Source: Pigmentiphaga kullae (GTDB taxonomy: Bacteria > Pseudomonadota > Gammaproteobacteria > Burkholderiales > Burkholderiaceae_B). Taken from it: a DNA stretch of 64,000 bases. The translations under genes and the position numbers were made by a program. The notes beneath the pieces were generated by a model. The model searched no databases, was not told the DNA's origin, and saw nothing but the letters and a program-made list of their open reading frames with translations. Position 1 is the stretch's first letter. Each line of letters begins with the position of its first letter. This document shows, in pieces, positions 1 to 8,345 of the stretch. The DNA is taken from assembly GCF_004216695.1 (NCBI RefSeq), contig NZ_SGXC01000003.1:806001-870000 (forward strand), given 5' to 3'.

Positions 1-133
1 GGTTTTCGCTTTCGACCCAGAACCTGCGGGATTGCAGGTTCGGCAGGAAGCGACGCTTGGTCTTGTTGTTGGCGTGGGAAACGTTGTTGCCCGTGATCGG
101 ACCCTTACCGGTTACTTGACATACTCGTGCCAT
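1..133 (-). CDS. rpmB: 50S ribosomal protein L28 (partial, N-terminal 44 residues)
   Basis: The visible peptide starts [20 protein letters not shown] and continues with the basic [13 protein letters not shown] segment, the recognisable N-terminus of bacterial ribosomal protein L28, a component of the large ribosomal subunit. The ATG is the complement of positions 131-133. The gene runs off the left edge of the window, so its C-terminus and the usual rpmG partner are not visible. A strong sigma-70-like promoter lies about 270 bases upstream, implying a long leader. Confidence 0.95.
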   Translation of the reverse strand, partial: MARVCQVTGKGPITGNNVSHANNKTKRRFLPNLQSRRFWVESEN

Positions 134-398
134 GGCGACACCTCTTCTGCTATTTCGTGAATTCGGGAGACGGATCCGGGGGCCGGCTATGCCGGACTGT
201 GCCCCGAAGTTCTGGCGCGGCTTGGCAGGATGGATGCCGACCCGGTTCGCACGGGTTCTCAAGGTACCCCGGCGCATGGCCAGAATGCGTTGAGAACGTG
301 CGCTGCAAACATCCCGAGCCGGGTTTTACCAGGTTCGAAACGTCTATTTCCCGGGGCGAGTTTTCTCGCGGACCAAGGGTAACGCCGTAAAGCTCGCA

Positions 399-428
399 AG
401 AATAGCACGAAAGCCGGCGTTTTTTCAA
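399..428 (-). promoter_or_regulatory. Sigma-70-type promoter for rpmB
   Basis: On the minus strand a -35 box TTGAAA is separated by 18 bases from a -10 box TATTCT, with an extended -10 element (TGC directly before TATTCT). It faces rpmB and sits about 270 bases before its start codon. Confidence 0.65.
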
Positions 429-531
429 GCCGTTGTTTGTGGCGCAGCTTGTTTTCCCACGGAGCCCGCCCCCGGGATTCTACGACACCCGGCAACCGGG
501 GACGCGCTCAGGCTCCTCGCTAACCCTATGT

Positions 532-549
532 TGACTGATCGATCAGTCA
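532..549. promoter_or_regulatory. Perfect 18-bp palindrome, probable TetR-family operator
   Basis: TGACTGATCGATCAGTCA reads the same on both strands. It ends 37 bases before the TTG start of the TetR-family gene, the usual location of an autoregulatory operator for this family. Function is inferred from symmetry and position. Confidence 0.7.
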
Positions 550-586
550 GGGCCTAGGCTAGCGCATCCCTACCAGGAAGCGCGCC

Positions 587-1285
587 TTGACCGACCAGAA
601 TGCCCGAACCGCCATCCTCGACGCCGCCGAAGGGGTATTCGCCGCCCATGGCTTCGATGGCACCAGCATGCGGCAGATCGCCAACGAGGCCGGCGTGGCC
701 CAAGCGCTGCTGCACTATCACTTCGGCACCAAGGAAAAGCTGTACGAGGCCATGTTCGCGCGCCGCTCCGACGCCATCAACGCCGTGCGCGCGGCCGCGC
801 TGGACCGGTTGTTCGGGCCGGACGGGCAGGGGCGGCCCACGCTGGGCGACCTGCTCGAGGCCCTGTTCCGGCCCACCGTGGAGTTCGGCCACGAGGGGCC
901 CGCGGGCAACCTGTTCTCGCGCGTGCTGGCCGCCACCGCCAATGCCGACGACGAACGCTCGCGCACGCTGATCGGCGCCCACTACGACGCGATCGCCCGC
1001 CGCTTCATCGACGCCTTCCGCCGCGTCCTGCCTCCGTTGCGGCAGGACGACGCGGTGTGGTCCTACATGTTCGCCATCGGCGTGGGCATGACCATGATGG
1101 CCGCCACCGGCCGGGCGGGGCGCCTGTCCGATGGCGCCTGCGACGACAGCGACGTCGACGCCGTCATGGCCCGCCTGGTGCCTTTCATCAGCGCCGGCAT
1201 CGAGGCGCTGGCGGCCGATCGCGCCGCCGGCGGCACGGGCCGTCCTCCCGTCTTTCCCCCGCGTTCCGGTTCCGGAGCCGGCTGA
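587..1285 (+). CDS. TetR/AcrR family transcriptional regulator
   Basis: A 232-residue one-component repressor. The N-terminal helix-turn-helix spans roughly residues 7-55 and contains the family pattern TAILDAAEGVFAAHGFDG followed by TSMRQIANEAGV and LHYHFGTKEKLYEAMF. The C-terminal part is the ligand-binding and dimerisation domain and gives no substrate clue. I chose the TTG at 587 because AGGAAG sits 7 bases before it and no in-frame ATG precedes the HTH. It is the first gene of a co-directional set with a TRAP transporter and catabolic enzymes, so it probably represses that operon in response to the imported compound. A palindrome just upstream is the likely operator. Confidence 0.9.
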   Translation: MTDQNARTAILDAAEGVFAAHGFDGTSMRQIANEAGVAQALLHYHFGTKEKLYEAMFARRSDAINAVRAAALDRLFGPDGQGRPTLGDLLEALFRPTVEFGHEGPAGNLFSRVLAATANADDERSRTLIGAHYDAIARRFIDAFRRVLPPLRQDDAVWSYMFAIGVGMTMMAATGRAGRLSDGACDDSDVDAVMARLVPFISAGIEALAADRAAGGTGRPPVFPPRSGSGAG

Positions 1286-1356
1286 TTCCCCGGGGTCCTG
1301 CCCCGACCGAGAGAACCGGGCCGCCACGAGCCCGGCCCCCTGACAAGGAGACATGC

Positions 1357-2412
1357 ATGCGTATTCTGCCGGCCGCATTGGCGGCTTTGCTGGCCACCGC
1401 CACGATGGCGGTACAGGCCAAGACCATCACCGTGACGCTGGTCAACGGCCATCCGCCGGTGTTCCGCTGGGTCAAGCACCTGCAGGAGTCCTTCGTGCCG
1501 GCGGTGAACAAGGCGCTGGAAGGTTCGGACATCAGGCTCGAGTGGAAGCAGCAGTACGGCGGCGCGCTGGCCAAGGTGGGCGAGGAACTGGAAGCGGCGC
1601 AGGACGGCGTGGCCGACATCGCGCTGGTGCCCACGATCTTCGAGCCGGCCAAGCTGCCGCTGCAGAACGTCACCTACTACACGCCCTTCGTCTCGGACGA
1701 TCCCGGCCTGGTGACCCGGGCGGTGCAGGACGTGCAGCGCAAGATCCCGGCGATGATGAAGGCCTGGGAGGCGAACGACGTCGTCTACATCGGCGGCGGC
1801 TTCGGGCTGGACGACTACCTGTTGTTCACGAAATTTCCGGTCAAGAGCCTGGACGATCTGAAGGGCCGCAAGATCGGCACGCCGGGCACGTCGATCAACT
1901 GGATGAAGGGCACGGGCGCGGTGGGCGTCGCGGGCAACCTGACCGAGTACTACAACTCGCTGCAGACCGGTCTCTACGACGGCGTGGTCACCTTCGCCAC
2001 CGCGGCCCTGCCGGCCAAGATCCAGGAGGTCGCGCCCTACATCACCCAGATCGGCTACGGCGCCCAGTACTCGGGCGGCATCGCGGCCAACAAGGACTGG
2101 TACGACGCCCAGCCGGAAGCCTTGAAGAAGGCCTTGAAGGCGGGCGCCGACGCGTTCGAGAAGGCCTATACCGACGACCTTCGCAAGGCCACCCGCGCCG
2201 CGCTGGACGAACTGGTCGCCAAGGGCGGCAAGCTCAATGCGGAATCGGCCAGCCTGCGGAGCGCCTACGCCAAGGCGCTGGAGGACCCGACCAAGAGCTG
2301 GATCGCCGAGTTGCAGAAGAAAAAGCTGCCGGCCAAGGAGGTGCTGGACGCCTACATGAAGGAAGTACGGGCCGCCGGCGCCAAGCCGGTGCGCGACTGG
2401 GATCGGAACTGA
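1357..2412 (+). CDS. TRAP transporter substrate-binding protein, DctP family
   Basis: A 351-residue periplasmic solute-binding protein that would capture an organic anion and pass it to the DctQ-DctM membrane proteins. Residues 1-21 form a signal peptide ending VQA. The mature protein shows the DctP fold signatures KVGEELEAAQDGVADIALVP early and the later LYDGVVTF region that lines the ligand cleft. I start at the ATG at 1357 because AAGGAG lies 6 bases upstream and it opens directly into the signal peptide; a longer upstream reading frame lacks one. It lies 71 bases after the TetR gene and 20 before dctQ. The substrate cannot be deduced from sequence. Confidence 0.9.
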   Translation: MRILPAALAALLATATMAVQAKTITVTLVNGHPPVFRWVKHLQESFVPAVNKALEGSDIRLEWKQQYGGALAKVGEELEAAQDGVADIALVPTIFEPAKLPLQNVTYYTPFVSDDPGLVTRAVQDVQRKIPAMMKAWEANDVVYIGGGFGLDDYLLFTKFPVKSLDDLKGRKIGTPGTSINWMKGTGAVGVAGNLTEYYNSLQTGLYDGVVTFATAALPAKIQEVAPYITQIGYGAQYSGGIAANKDWYDAQPEALKKALKAGADAFEKAYTDDLRKATRAALDELVAKGGKLNAESASLRSAYAKALEDPTKSWIAELQKKKLPAKEVLDAYMKEVRAAGAKPVRDWDRN

Positions 2413-2432
2413 ACCGGGCGGCGAGGTCATCC

Positions 2433-3005
2433 ATGTCTGAAGTCCCCACCGCCGGCGAGGGAGATTTCCTCCCGCCGTCCACCCACCCGCTGCTGCGCGT
2501 CCTGGATGCCTGCACCGCGGTCCTGAACGCGATCGGCACGCTGCTGATCGTGGGCGTGATGGTCGCCATCAACTCCGACATCGTCGGCCGCGCCTTCTTC
2601 GGCCATCCCATCTCGGGAGTGCCCGAGATGGTCAGCATGTCCATCGTCGCCATCGTCTTCCTGCAGGTCGCCCATTCGCTGCGGCTGGGCGGGCTGACGC
2701 GGGCGGAGGTGCTGCTGGACAAGCTGCCGCCGCGCGGGCGGGCCGGGCTGGAGGCTCTGTACTGCCTGATCGGCGCCGCGTTCTGCGCGGTGCTGTTCAA
2801 CGGTCTCGCGCCGCTGTTCGAGCGGGCCTGGTCGCGCGATCTGTTCGTCGGCGCGATCGGCGATTTCACCGCGCCGATCTGGCCGGTGCGGCTGATCATG
2901 CTGGTGGGGACGGCGGCGCTGGGCCTGCAGTTCCTGGCCAGGGCGGTGCGCGCGCTGTGCGCGGCCGCGACGACGCACGGCCGGGCCGTGCAGGCGGGGG
3001 CATGA
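2433..3005 (+). CDS. TRAP transporter small membrane subunit, DctQ family
   Basis: A 190-residue integral membrane protein with four predicted hydrophobic segments and the DctQ-type stretch around NSDIVGRAFFGHPISGVPE. In TRAP systems DctQ pairs with DctM and docks the substrate-binding protein. Its stop codon overlaps the dctM start (ATGA), which suggests coupled translation. The start at 2433 follows a GGCGAGG sequence; I see no competing start with a better ribosome binding site. Confidence 0.88.
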   Translation: MSEVPTAGEGDFLPPSTHPLLRVLDACTAVLNAIGTLLIVGVMVAINSDIVGRAFFGHPISGVPEMVSMSIVAIVFLQVAHSLRLGGLTRAEVLLDKLPPRGRAGLEALYCLIGAAFCAVLFNGLAPLFERAWSRDLFVGAIGDFTAPIWPVRLIMLVGTAALGLQFLARAVRALCAAATTHGRAVQAGA

Positions 3006-4321
3006 CCATCATGAGCGATCTGGTCATCGGCGCGCTGGCGCTGTTCGGGATGGTGGGGCTGATCTACGCCGGCATGCACGTCGCCATCGCGCTGGCCGTG
3101 TGTTCCTTCCTGGGCGTGCTGGCGATCAAGGGCAGCTTCCTGATCACCGGCCGCATGCTCGCCCTGGCCGCCACCGAGTCCATCGATTCCTACATCTTCG
3201 GCGTGGTGCCGCTGTTCGTGCTGATGGGCTTCGTCGTGTCGCAGGCCGACATCGGGCGGGACGCGTTCGACGTCGCCAACCGCATGCTGGGCCGCATCAA
3301 GGGCGGCCTGGGCATCGCCACCGTGGGCGCCAACGCCATCTTCGCCGCCATCACCGGCATCTCGATCGCCTCGGCGGCGGTGTTCACGCGCGTGGCCGTG
3401 CCCGAGATGCTGCGGCACGGCTACACCAAGCGCTTCGCCTACGGCATCGTGGCGGGCAGCTCGGTGCTGGGCATGCTGATCCCGCCCAGCCTGCTGCTCA
3501 TCCTGTACGGCATCCTGACCGAGCAGTCGGTGGGGGACCTGTTCCTGGCCGGCGTGGTGCCGGGCATCGTGCTGGCGATCGCCTTCGGCCTGGGCGTCTA
3601 CTGGCTGGCCCGCAATCGCCCGGATTTCGCCGGTTCCAGCATTTCCGAGGACGTCGTGCCGCTGTCCGCCGCCGCGATGGGGCGCAAGGCGCTGCCCATC
3701 GTGCTTTTGATCGGCCTCGTGCTGGGCGGCATCTACGGCGGATTCTTCACGCCCACCGAAGCCGGGGCCGTGGGCGCGCTGGGCGCGATCGTGATCGGCC
3801 TGTTCCGGCGCGCGCTGCCGCCCGGCCGCATCTGGCGGGTATTGACCGACACCGGCCAGGTCACCGCCGCCATCTGCTTCCTGATCATCGCGGCCAGCAT
3901 GTATTCGCGCATGCTGTCGCTGAGCGGCCTGCCGGAGTTCCTGAGCGCGGCGCTGGCGGCCAGCGACATCGGCTACTGGGGCATCATCATCGCCTACGTG
4001 CTGCTGATCGTCGCGATGGGGACCATCCTGGACAGCTCGTCCATCCTCTTGATCGTGGTGCCGCTGTTCTATCCGATCATGAAGGCCTTCGGCATCGATC
4101 CCATCTGGTTCGGCATCGTCACCGTGATCGCCGTCGAGGTCGGCCTGCTGACGCCGCCGTTCGGGCTGTCCGTATACGTCATCAAGGGGACCTCGCCCGA
4201 CCGTACGTTGAAACTGGGCGAGATCTTCCACGGCGCCCTGCCGTTCGCCGCCATCATGCTGGCGGTGCTCGCCCTGATCCTGGTATTTCCGTGGCTGGCC
4301 ACCGGCCTGCTCGGACGCTGA
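3002..4321 (+). CDS. TRAP transporter large permease subunit, DctM family
   Basis: A 439-residue, highly hydrophobic permease with about 12 membrane segments. The family pattern is clear, including GGLGIATVGANAIFAAITG and the AYGIVAGSSVLGMLIPPS helix hairpin region. It uses an ion gradient to import the ligand delivered by DctP. The ATG at 3002 overlaps the dctQ stop by four bases; a slightly longer in-frame start inside dctQ adds only an arginine- and glycine-rich tail and was rejected. The cyclase-family gene follows after 15 bases with AAGGAG before its ATG. Confidence 0.9.
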   Translation: MTIMSDLVIGALALFGMVGLIYAGMHVAIALAVCSFLGVLAIKGSFLITGRMLALAATESIDSYIFGVVPLFVLMGFVVSQADIGRDAFDVANRMLGRIKGGLGIATVGANAIFAAITGISIASAAVFTRVAVPEMLRHGYTKRFAYGIVAGSSVLGMLIPPSLLLILYGILTEQSVGDLFLAGVVPGIVLAIAFGLGVYWLARNRPDFAGSSISEDVVPLSAAAMGRKALPIVLLIGLVLGGIYGGFFTPTEAGAVGALGAIVIGLFRRALPPGRIWRVLTDTGQVTAAICFLIIAASMYSRMLSLSGLPEFLSAALAASDIGYWGIIIAYVLLIVAMGTILDSSSILLIVVPLFYPIMKAFGIDPIWFGIVTVIAVEVGLLTPPFGLSVYVIKGTSPDRTLKLGEIFHGALPFAAIMLAVLALILVFPWLATGLLGR

Positions 4322-4336
4322 ACGAAGGAGCCCATC

Positions 4337-5113
4337 ATGCCTCGACGTTTCGTCGATCTTTCCGTCGCCCTGGACGACCGCATTGCTTCCGATCCGCCCG
4401 GCCACCTGCCGCAGATCGCCTATCTCGACCATCGTTCGACCGCCGCCGACATGGCGTCCTTCTTTCCCGGGCTGGACGTGGCCGACCTGCCGGGCGGCGA
4501 GGGATGGGCCATCGAGCGGCTGAACGTCTCGACCCACAACGGCACGCACCTGGATGCGCCGTACCACTTCCACTCGACCATGGATGGCGGCGAGCGTGCC
4601 ATCACCATCGACGAGGTTCCGCTGGAGTGGTGCTTCAGCCGCGGCGTGAAGCTGGATTTCCGCCACCTGCCCGACGGCCACGTGGTCACGCCCGAGGAAG
4701 TCGAGGCCGAACTGGCCCGCATCGGCCACGTGCTCGAACCCTACGACATCGTGCTGGTGAACACGGCGGCCGGGGCGCGCTACGGCCAGCCCGACTACGT
4801 GTCGGCCGGCTGCGGCATGGGCATGGAGGCCACGCTGTACCTGACCGAGCGCGGCGTGCGCGTGACCGGCACCGACGGCTGGAGCTGGGACGCGCCCTTC
4901 GTGCACACGGCCAAGCGCTTCGCCGAGAGCCCGGATCCGGCCATGATCTGGGAAGGCCACCGCGCCGGCATGGCCCGCGCCTATTGCCACCTGGAAAAGC
5001 TCGGCAACCTGGAAAGCCTGCCGCCGCACGGATTCACCGTCTCGTGCTTTCCCTACAAGATCCGTGGCGCCTCGGCCGGTTTCACCCGCGCCGTGGCCAT
5101 CTTCGAAGACTGA
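4337..5113 (+). CDS. Cyclase family protein (kynurenine formamidase-like metal hydrolase)
   Basis: A 258-residue member of the cyclase/formamidase fold. The family metal-binding signature HNGTHLDAPYHF lies near residues 65-76, matching the HxGTHxDxPxH pattern of enzymes that hydrolyse cyclic or formyl amides and lactone-like rings. No signal peptide is present, so it is cytoplasmic. It sits between the TRAP permease and the beta-keto acid cleavage enzyme, so it is more likely to open a ring in an imported carboxylate than to act on tryptophan catabolites. Substrate unknown. Confidence 0.8.
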   Translation: MPRRFVDLSVALDDRIASDPPGHLPQIAYLDHRSTAADMASFFPGLDVADLPGGEGWAIERLNVSTHNGTHLDAPYHFHSTMDGGERAITIDEVPLEWCFSRGVKLDFRHLPDGHVVTPEEVEAELARIGHVLEPYDIVLVNTAAGARYGQPDYVSAGCGMGMEATLYLTERGVRVTGTDGWSWDAPFVHTAKRFAESPDPAMIWEGHRAGMARAYCHLEKLGNLESLPPHGFTVSCFPYKIRGASAGFTRAVAIFED

Positions 5114-5126
5114 ACCGGAGCCCGTG

Positions 5127-6089
5127 ATGAACGACACCCAAGCCAAGCCCGCCAAGAAAGCCGCGCCCAAGATCATCATTACCTGCGCGGTCACGGGCGG
5201 CATCCATACGCCCACCATGTCCGAGGCGCTGCCCTACCGCCCCGAGGACATCGCCGAGCAGTCCATCGCCGCGGCCCAGGCCGGCGCGGCCATCCTGCAC
5301 CTGCACGCGCGCGATCCCAAGGACGGCCGGCCCACGCCCGATCCGGCGGTGTTCATGCAATTCCTGCCGAAGATCAAGGAAGCCACCGACGCCGTCATCA
5401 ACGTCACCACCGGCGGCGGCCTGAACATGACCGTGGAGCAGCGCCTGGCCGCGCCGCTGCTGGCCAGACCCGAGATGTGTTCGCTCAACATGGGCTCGAT
5501 GAACTTCGGCATCTACCCCATGGCCGATCGCTACAAGCAGTGGAAGTTCGATTGGGAAGAGAGCTACCTGCGCAACACCGACGACTTCATCTTCCGCAAC
5601 ACCTTCCGCGACATCGAACGCATCCTGAAGATGCTGGGCGAAGAGCACGGCACCCGCTTCGAGCACGAGTGCTACGACGTCGGCCACCTGTACAACGTCG
5701 CGCACTTCGTCGACCGCGGGCTGCTCAAGCCGCCGTTCTTCATCCAGATGATCTTCGGCATCCTGGGCGGCATCGGCGCCGAACTGGATAACCTGATGTT
5801 CATGAAGCGCACGGCCGACCGGCTGTTCGGCAACGACTACCGCTGGTCGGTGCTGGCCGCCGGCCGCCACCAGATGAACTTCGCCACCCAGGCTGCCTTG
5901 CTGGGCGGCAGCGTGCGGGTCGGGCTGGAGGACAGCCTGTACATCGGCAAGGGCCAACTGGCGGCGTCGAACGCCGACCAGGTCGCCAAGGTGCGCCGCA
6001 TCCTGGAGGAAATGGGGCACGAGATCGCGACGCCGGACGAGGCCCGCGCCATGCTGGCGCTCAAGGGCGCGGACCGGGTCGGGTTCTGA
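5127..6089 (+). CDS. Beta-keto acid cleavage enzyme (BKACE family, DUF849)
   Basis: A 320-residue TIM-barrel enzyme of the family typified by 3-keto-5-aminohexanoate cleavage enzyme (Kce). Members condense a beta-keto acid with acetyl-CoA and release acetoacetate plus a new acyl-CoA. The zinc-binding HLHARDP motif is present near residue 57, and the late SVRVGLEDSLY segment supplies the expected glutamate. The N-terminal ITCAVTGGIHTPTMS is typical. The ATG at 5127 is 13 bases after the cyclase stop, with CCGGAG upstream. The substrate is not deducible, but the family name places a beta-keto acid intermediate in the pathway encoded here. Confidence 0.87.
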   Translation: MNDTQAKPAKKAAPKIIITCAVTGGIHTPTMSEALPYRPEDIAEQSIAAAQAGAAILHLHARDPKDGRPTPDPAVFMQFLPKIKEATDAVINVTTGGGLNMTVEQRLAAPLLARPEMCSLNMGSMNFGIYPMADRYKQWKFDWEESYLRNTDDFIFRNTFRDIERILKMLGEEHGTRFEHECYDVGHLYNVAHFVDRGLLKPPFFIQMIFGILGGIGAELDNLMFMKRTADRLFGNDYRWSVLAAGRHQMNFATQAALLGGSVRVGLEDSLYIGKGQLAASNADQVAKVRRILEEMGHEIATPDEARAMLALKGADRVGF

Positions 6090-6097
6090 GCGCGGCC

Positions 6098-7117
6098 ATG
6101 GCGGGCGCTTTCAATCCGCTGGACGGCTTCGTCGTCGATCCGGCCGCCATCGCCTATGCGGGGCAGGGGCTGCAACGCCCCGAATGCATCCTGGCCGAGC
6201 GCGACGGTTCGCTGTGGGCCGCCGATGCGCGCGGCGGCGTGGTCCACATCCGGCCCGACGGCAGCCAGCGGCTGGTCGCGCAGCAGGCCGACACGCATTT
6301 TCGCCAGGCCGCCGACGACGCCACCCGCTTCGTCGCGGGCACGCTGCCCAACGGCCTGGCCTTCGCGCGCAACGGCGATATCGTCATCTCCAATTTCGGC
6401 ACCGACCGGCTGGAGCTGATGACGCGCGAGGGTCGCAGCCGCGTGCTGGCCGACACCGTGGACGGCCAGCCCATCGGCAAGGTCAACTTCGTGCTGCGCG
6501 ACAGCCGCGACCGGCTGTGGCTGACCATTTCCACCCGCATCACGAACTGGATGCAGGCCATGGATCCCAAGGTGGCCGACGGCTACGTCGCGCTGTACGA
6601 GCACGGCCGGCTGCGCATCGTGGCCGATGGTTTCCACTTCACCAACGAGATTCGGCTCGACGCCCGCGAGGAGTGGCTGTACGTGGCCGAGACCTGCGCG
6701 CGGCGCGTCTCGCGCCTGCGGGTGGCGCCGGACGGCAGCCTGTCGGGCCGCGAGGTGTTCGGCCCCGCCGACCATGGCGCGTTCATCGACGGCATCGCGT
6801 TCGATGCCCACGGCAACCTGTGGGGTACGCACGTGATGACGGACCGGATCTTCGCGATCACGCCGGAAGGGGAGCTGCGGATCGTGCTGGACGACGATGG
6901 CGGCAGCGCCGCGGGGAAGGCGTTGATGGCGGCGTTCGAGCGGAGCGAGGCGACGCCGGAGATGATGCTGGCCTGCGGCGGGAAGATCGCGCCGTGGTTC
7001 GCGAGCGTGACGTTCGGGGGGGCGGACCTGCGGACGGTTTACATCGGCAGCCTGCGGGGGGAGCGGATTCCGTACTTCCGTGCGCCCGTGGCGGGGCTGC
7101 CCATGGCGCACTGGTAG
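6098..7117 (+). CDS. SMP-30/gluconolactonase/LRE family beta-propeller hydrolase
   Basis: A 339-residue six-bladed beta-propeller protein. Repeated blade motifs such as GSLWAADARGGVVHI, NGLAFARNGDIVISN and DGIAFDAHGNLWGTH match the calcium-dependent lactonase family, whose members open sugar lactones and related esters. There is no signal peptide. It starts 8 bases after the BKACE stop and is the last gene of the operon, ending 3 bases before the convergent radC gene. Together with the cyclase it suggests a pathway with cyclic intermediates. Lactonase activity is inferred from family. Confidence 0.82.
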   Translation: MAGAFNPLDGFVVDPAAIAYAGQGLQRPECILAERDGSLWAADARGGVVHIRPDGSQRLVAQQADTHFRQAADDATRFVAGTLPNGLAFARNGDIVISNFGTDRLELMTREGRSRVLADTVDGQPIGKVNFVLRDSRDRLWLTISTRITNWMQAMDPKVADGYVALYEHGRLRIVADGFHFTNEIRLDAREEWLYVAETCARRVSRLRVAPDGSLSGREVFGPADHGAFIDGIAFDAHGNLWGTHVMTDRIFAITPEGELRIVLDDDGGSAAGKALMAAFERSEATPEMMLACGGKIAPWFASVTFGGADLRTVYIGSLRGERIPYFRAPVAGLPMAHW

Positions 7118-7120
7118 TGC

Positions 7121-7813
7121 CTACATCACCCCGCGTTCCGCCAGCGACGTCGTCTGCCCGCCCGCCACGATGATGTGATCGAGCAGGCGCACGTCGACCA
7201 GCGCGAGCGCGGCGCGGACGTGGCGGGTGAGGTGTTCGTCGGCCTGGCTGGGTTCGGCGTTGCCCGATGGGTGGTTGTGGGCCAGGATGACCGAGGCGGC
7301 GTGGTGGCGCAGCGCGGCGCGGACGATCTCGCGCGGGTAGATGGTGGCCTGGGACAGGGTGCCCTGGGACAGGATTTCGCTGGTGATGAGGCAGTTGCGC
7401 GCGTCCAGATACAGCGCCATGCAGCATTCGATGCGGCGGTGGGCCAGGGTGGCGGCGCAGTAGCGGCGCACGTGGTCGGGGCGGGAAAGCGCGTCGCCGC
7501 GGTGGATTTCCTCGGCCAGCTCGCGCCGGGCGAGTTCCAGGATGGCCTGCAGTTGCGCGGCCTTGACTTCCCCCAGGCCGGGCATGCCCCGCAGTTCGTC
7601 GCGCGAGGCGCCGAACAGGCCGCGCAGGCCGCCGAATCGCGCCAGCAGGCGCCGGCCCAGTTCGAGCGCGTTGCAGCCGTGCGTGCCGGTGCGCAGCAGC
7701 ACGGCCAGCAGTTCGGCGTCGGTCAGCACCGTGGGGCCGTGGCGCAGCAGGCGCTCGCGGGGGCGTTCTTCGGGGGGCAGGGAGGCCTGGAGAGTGGGAA
7801 GGGCGGTCGGCAT
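7121..7813 (-). CDS. radC: RadC family JAB domain protein
   Basis: A 230-residue protein with an N-terminal helix-hairpin-helix region (PERLLRHG-like start, ELRGMPGLGEVKAAQL) and a C-terminal JAB/JAMM metalloprotease-like domain carrying HNHPSGNAEPSQAD, the complete HxHPSGxxxPSxxD signature. The original DNA-repair assignment of RadC is doubtful in the literature, so the role is best called unknown. I chose the ATG at 7813 (MPTALPTLQ) because the upstream extension has atypical composition and overlaps the fkpB promoter region. It is convergent with the catabolic operon and divergent from fkpB. Confidence 0.88.
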   Translation of the reverse strand: MPTALPTLQASLPPEERPRERLLRHGPTVLTDAELLAVLLRTGTHGCNALELGRRLLARFGGLRGLFGASRDELRGMPGLGEVKAAQLQAILELARRELAEEIHRGDALSRPDHVRRYCAATLAHRRIECCMALYLDARNCLITSEILSQGTLSQATIYPREIVRAALRHHAASVILAHNHPSGNAEPSQADEHLTRHVRAALALVDVRLLDHIIVAGGQTTSLAERGVM

Positions 7814-7871
7814 GGCGGCGGGACGGGTAAAATCGGTTCTTTGGCGCACAGCATCGACACGGTGACACACT

Positions 7872-8345
7872 TTGGCTGCATCTTCCCCCTCCACGCCCCT
7901 CGTTGTCCGTGAGGACTCCTACGTAACCCTGCACTACCGCATTTCGCTGGCCTCGGGCGAGGGCGCGGGCGGCGTTTTCGTCGATACATTCACCGGCCGC
8001 CCGGCCACGCTGCAACTGGGCCTGGGCCAGTGGGCGCCGGGCATGGAGGCGGCGCTGGTCGGCCACGGCGAAGGCGAGAGCTTCAGTTTCACCCTCGCTC
8101 CCGCGCAGGCCTACGGCGACCGCAATCCCGAGCTGATCCAGCGCGTGACCCTGGCGATGCTGCGCGAGCACGCGGGCGACGAGACCTTCGAGCCCGGCGA
8201 CCTGGTCGAGTTCGCCGCGCCCAACGGCGGCCGGTATTCGGGCGTGTTCAAGGAGCAGGGCGACGACTACGCGCTGTTCGATTTCAATCATCCGCTGGCC
8301 GGTTCGGCGCTGAAGGTGGATGTGTCCATACTCGGAGTGATGTGA
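7872..8345 (+). CDS. fkpB: FKBP-type peptidyl-prolyl cis-trans isomerase (FkpB/SlpA-like)
   Basis: A 157-residue cytoplasmic SlyD/SlpA-type proline isomerase. It begins [15 protein letters not shown], has the [16 protein letters not shown] turn, and carries an inserted IF-like chaperone domain ([17 protein letters not shown]). There is no histidine-rich metal tail, separating it from SlyD. The TTG start at 7872 is uncertain. It overlaps the ispH start by one base (TGATG), an fkpB-ispH pairing also found in Escherichia coli, which supports the symbol. Confidence 0.85.
   Translation: MAASSPSTPLVVREDSYVTLHYRISLASGEGAGGVFVDTFTGRPATLQLGLGQWAPGMEAALVGHGEGESFSFTLAPAQAYGDRNPELIQRVTLAMLREHAGDETFEPGDLVEFAAPNGGRYSGVFKEQGDDYALFDFNHPLAGSALKVDVSILGVM

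Larger units (their letters stand above)
134..586. other. Non-coding divergent region between rpmB and the TetR gene
   Basis: This 453-base stretch has no reading frame with protein-like composition on either strand. It holds the rpmB promoter facing left (399-428) and a perfect palindrome just before the TetR gene (532-549). I saw nothing else that I could name. Confidence 0.6.

Noticed and set aside
2234..5218. Minus-strand open frame of about 990 codons opposite the TRAP and cyclase genes.
   Set aside because: Antisense to recognised genes with no recognisable domain; codon pattern belongs to the plus strand.
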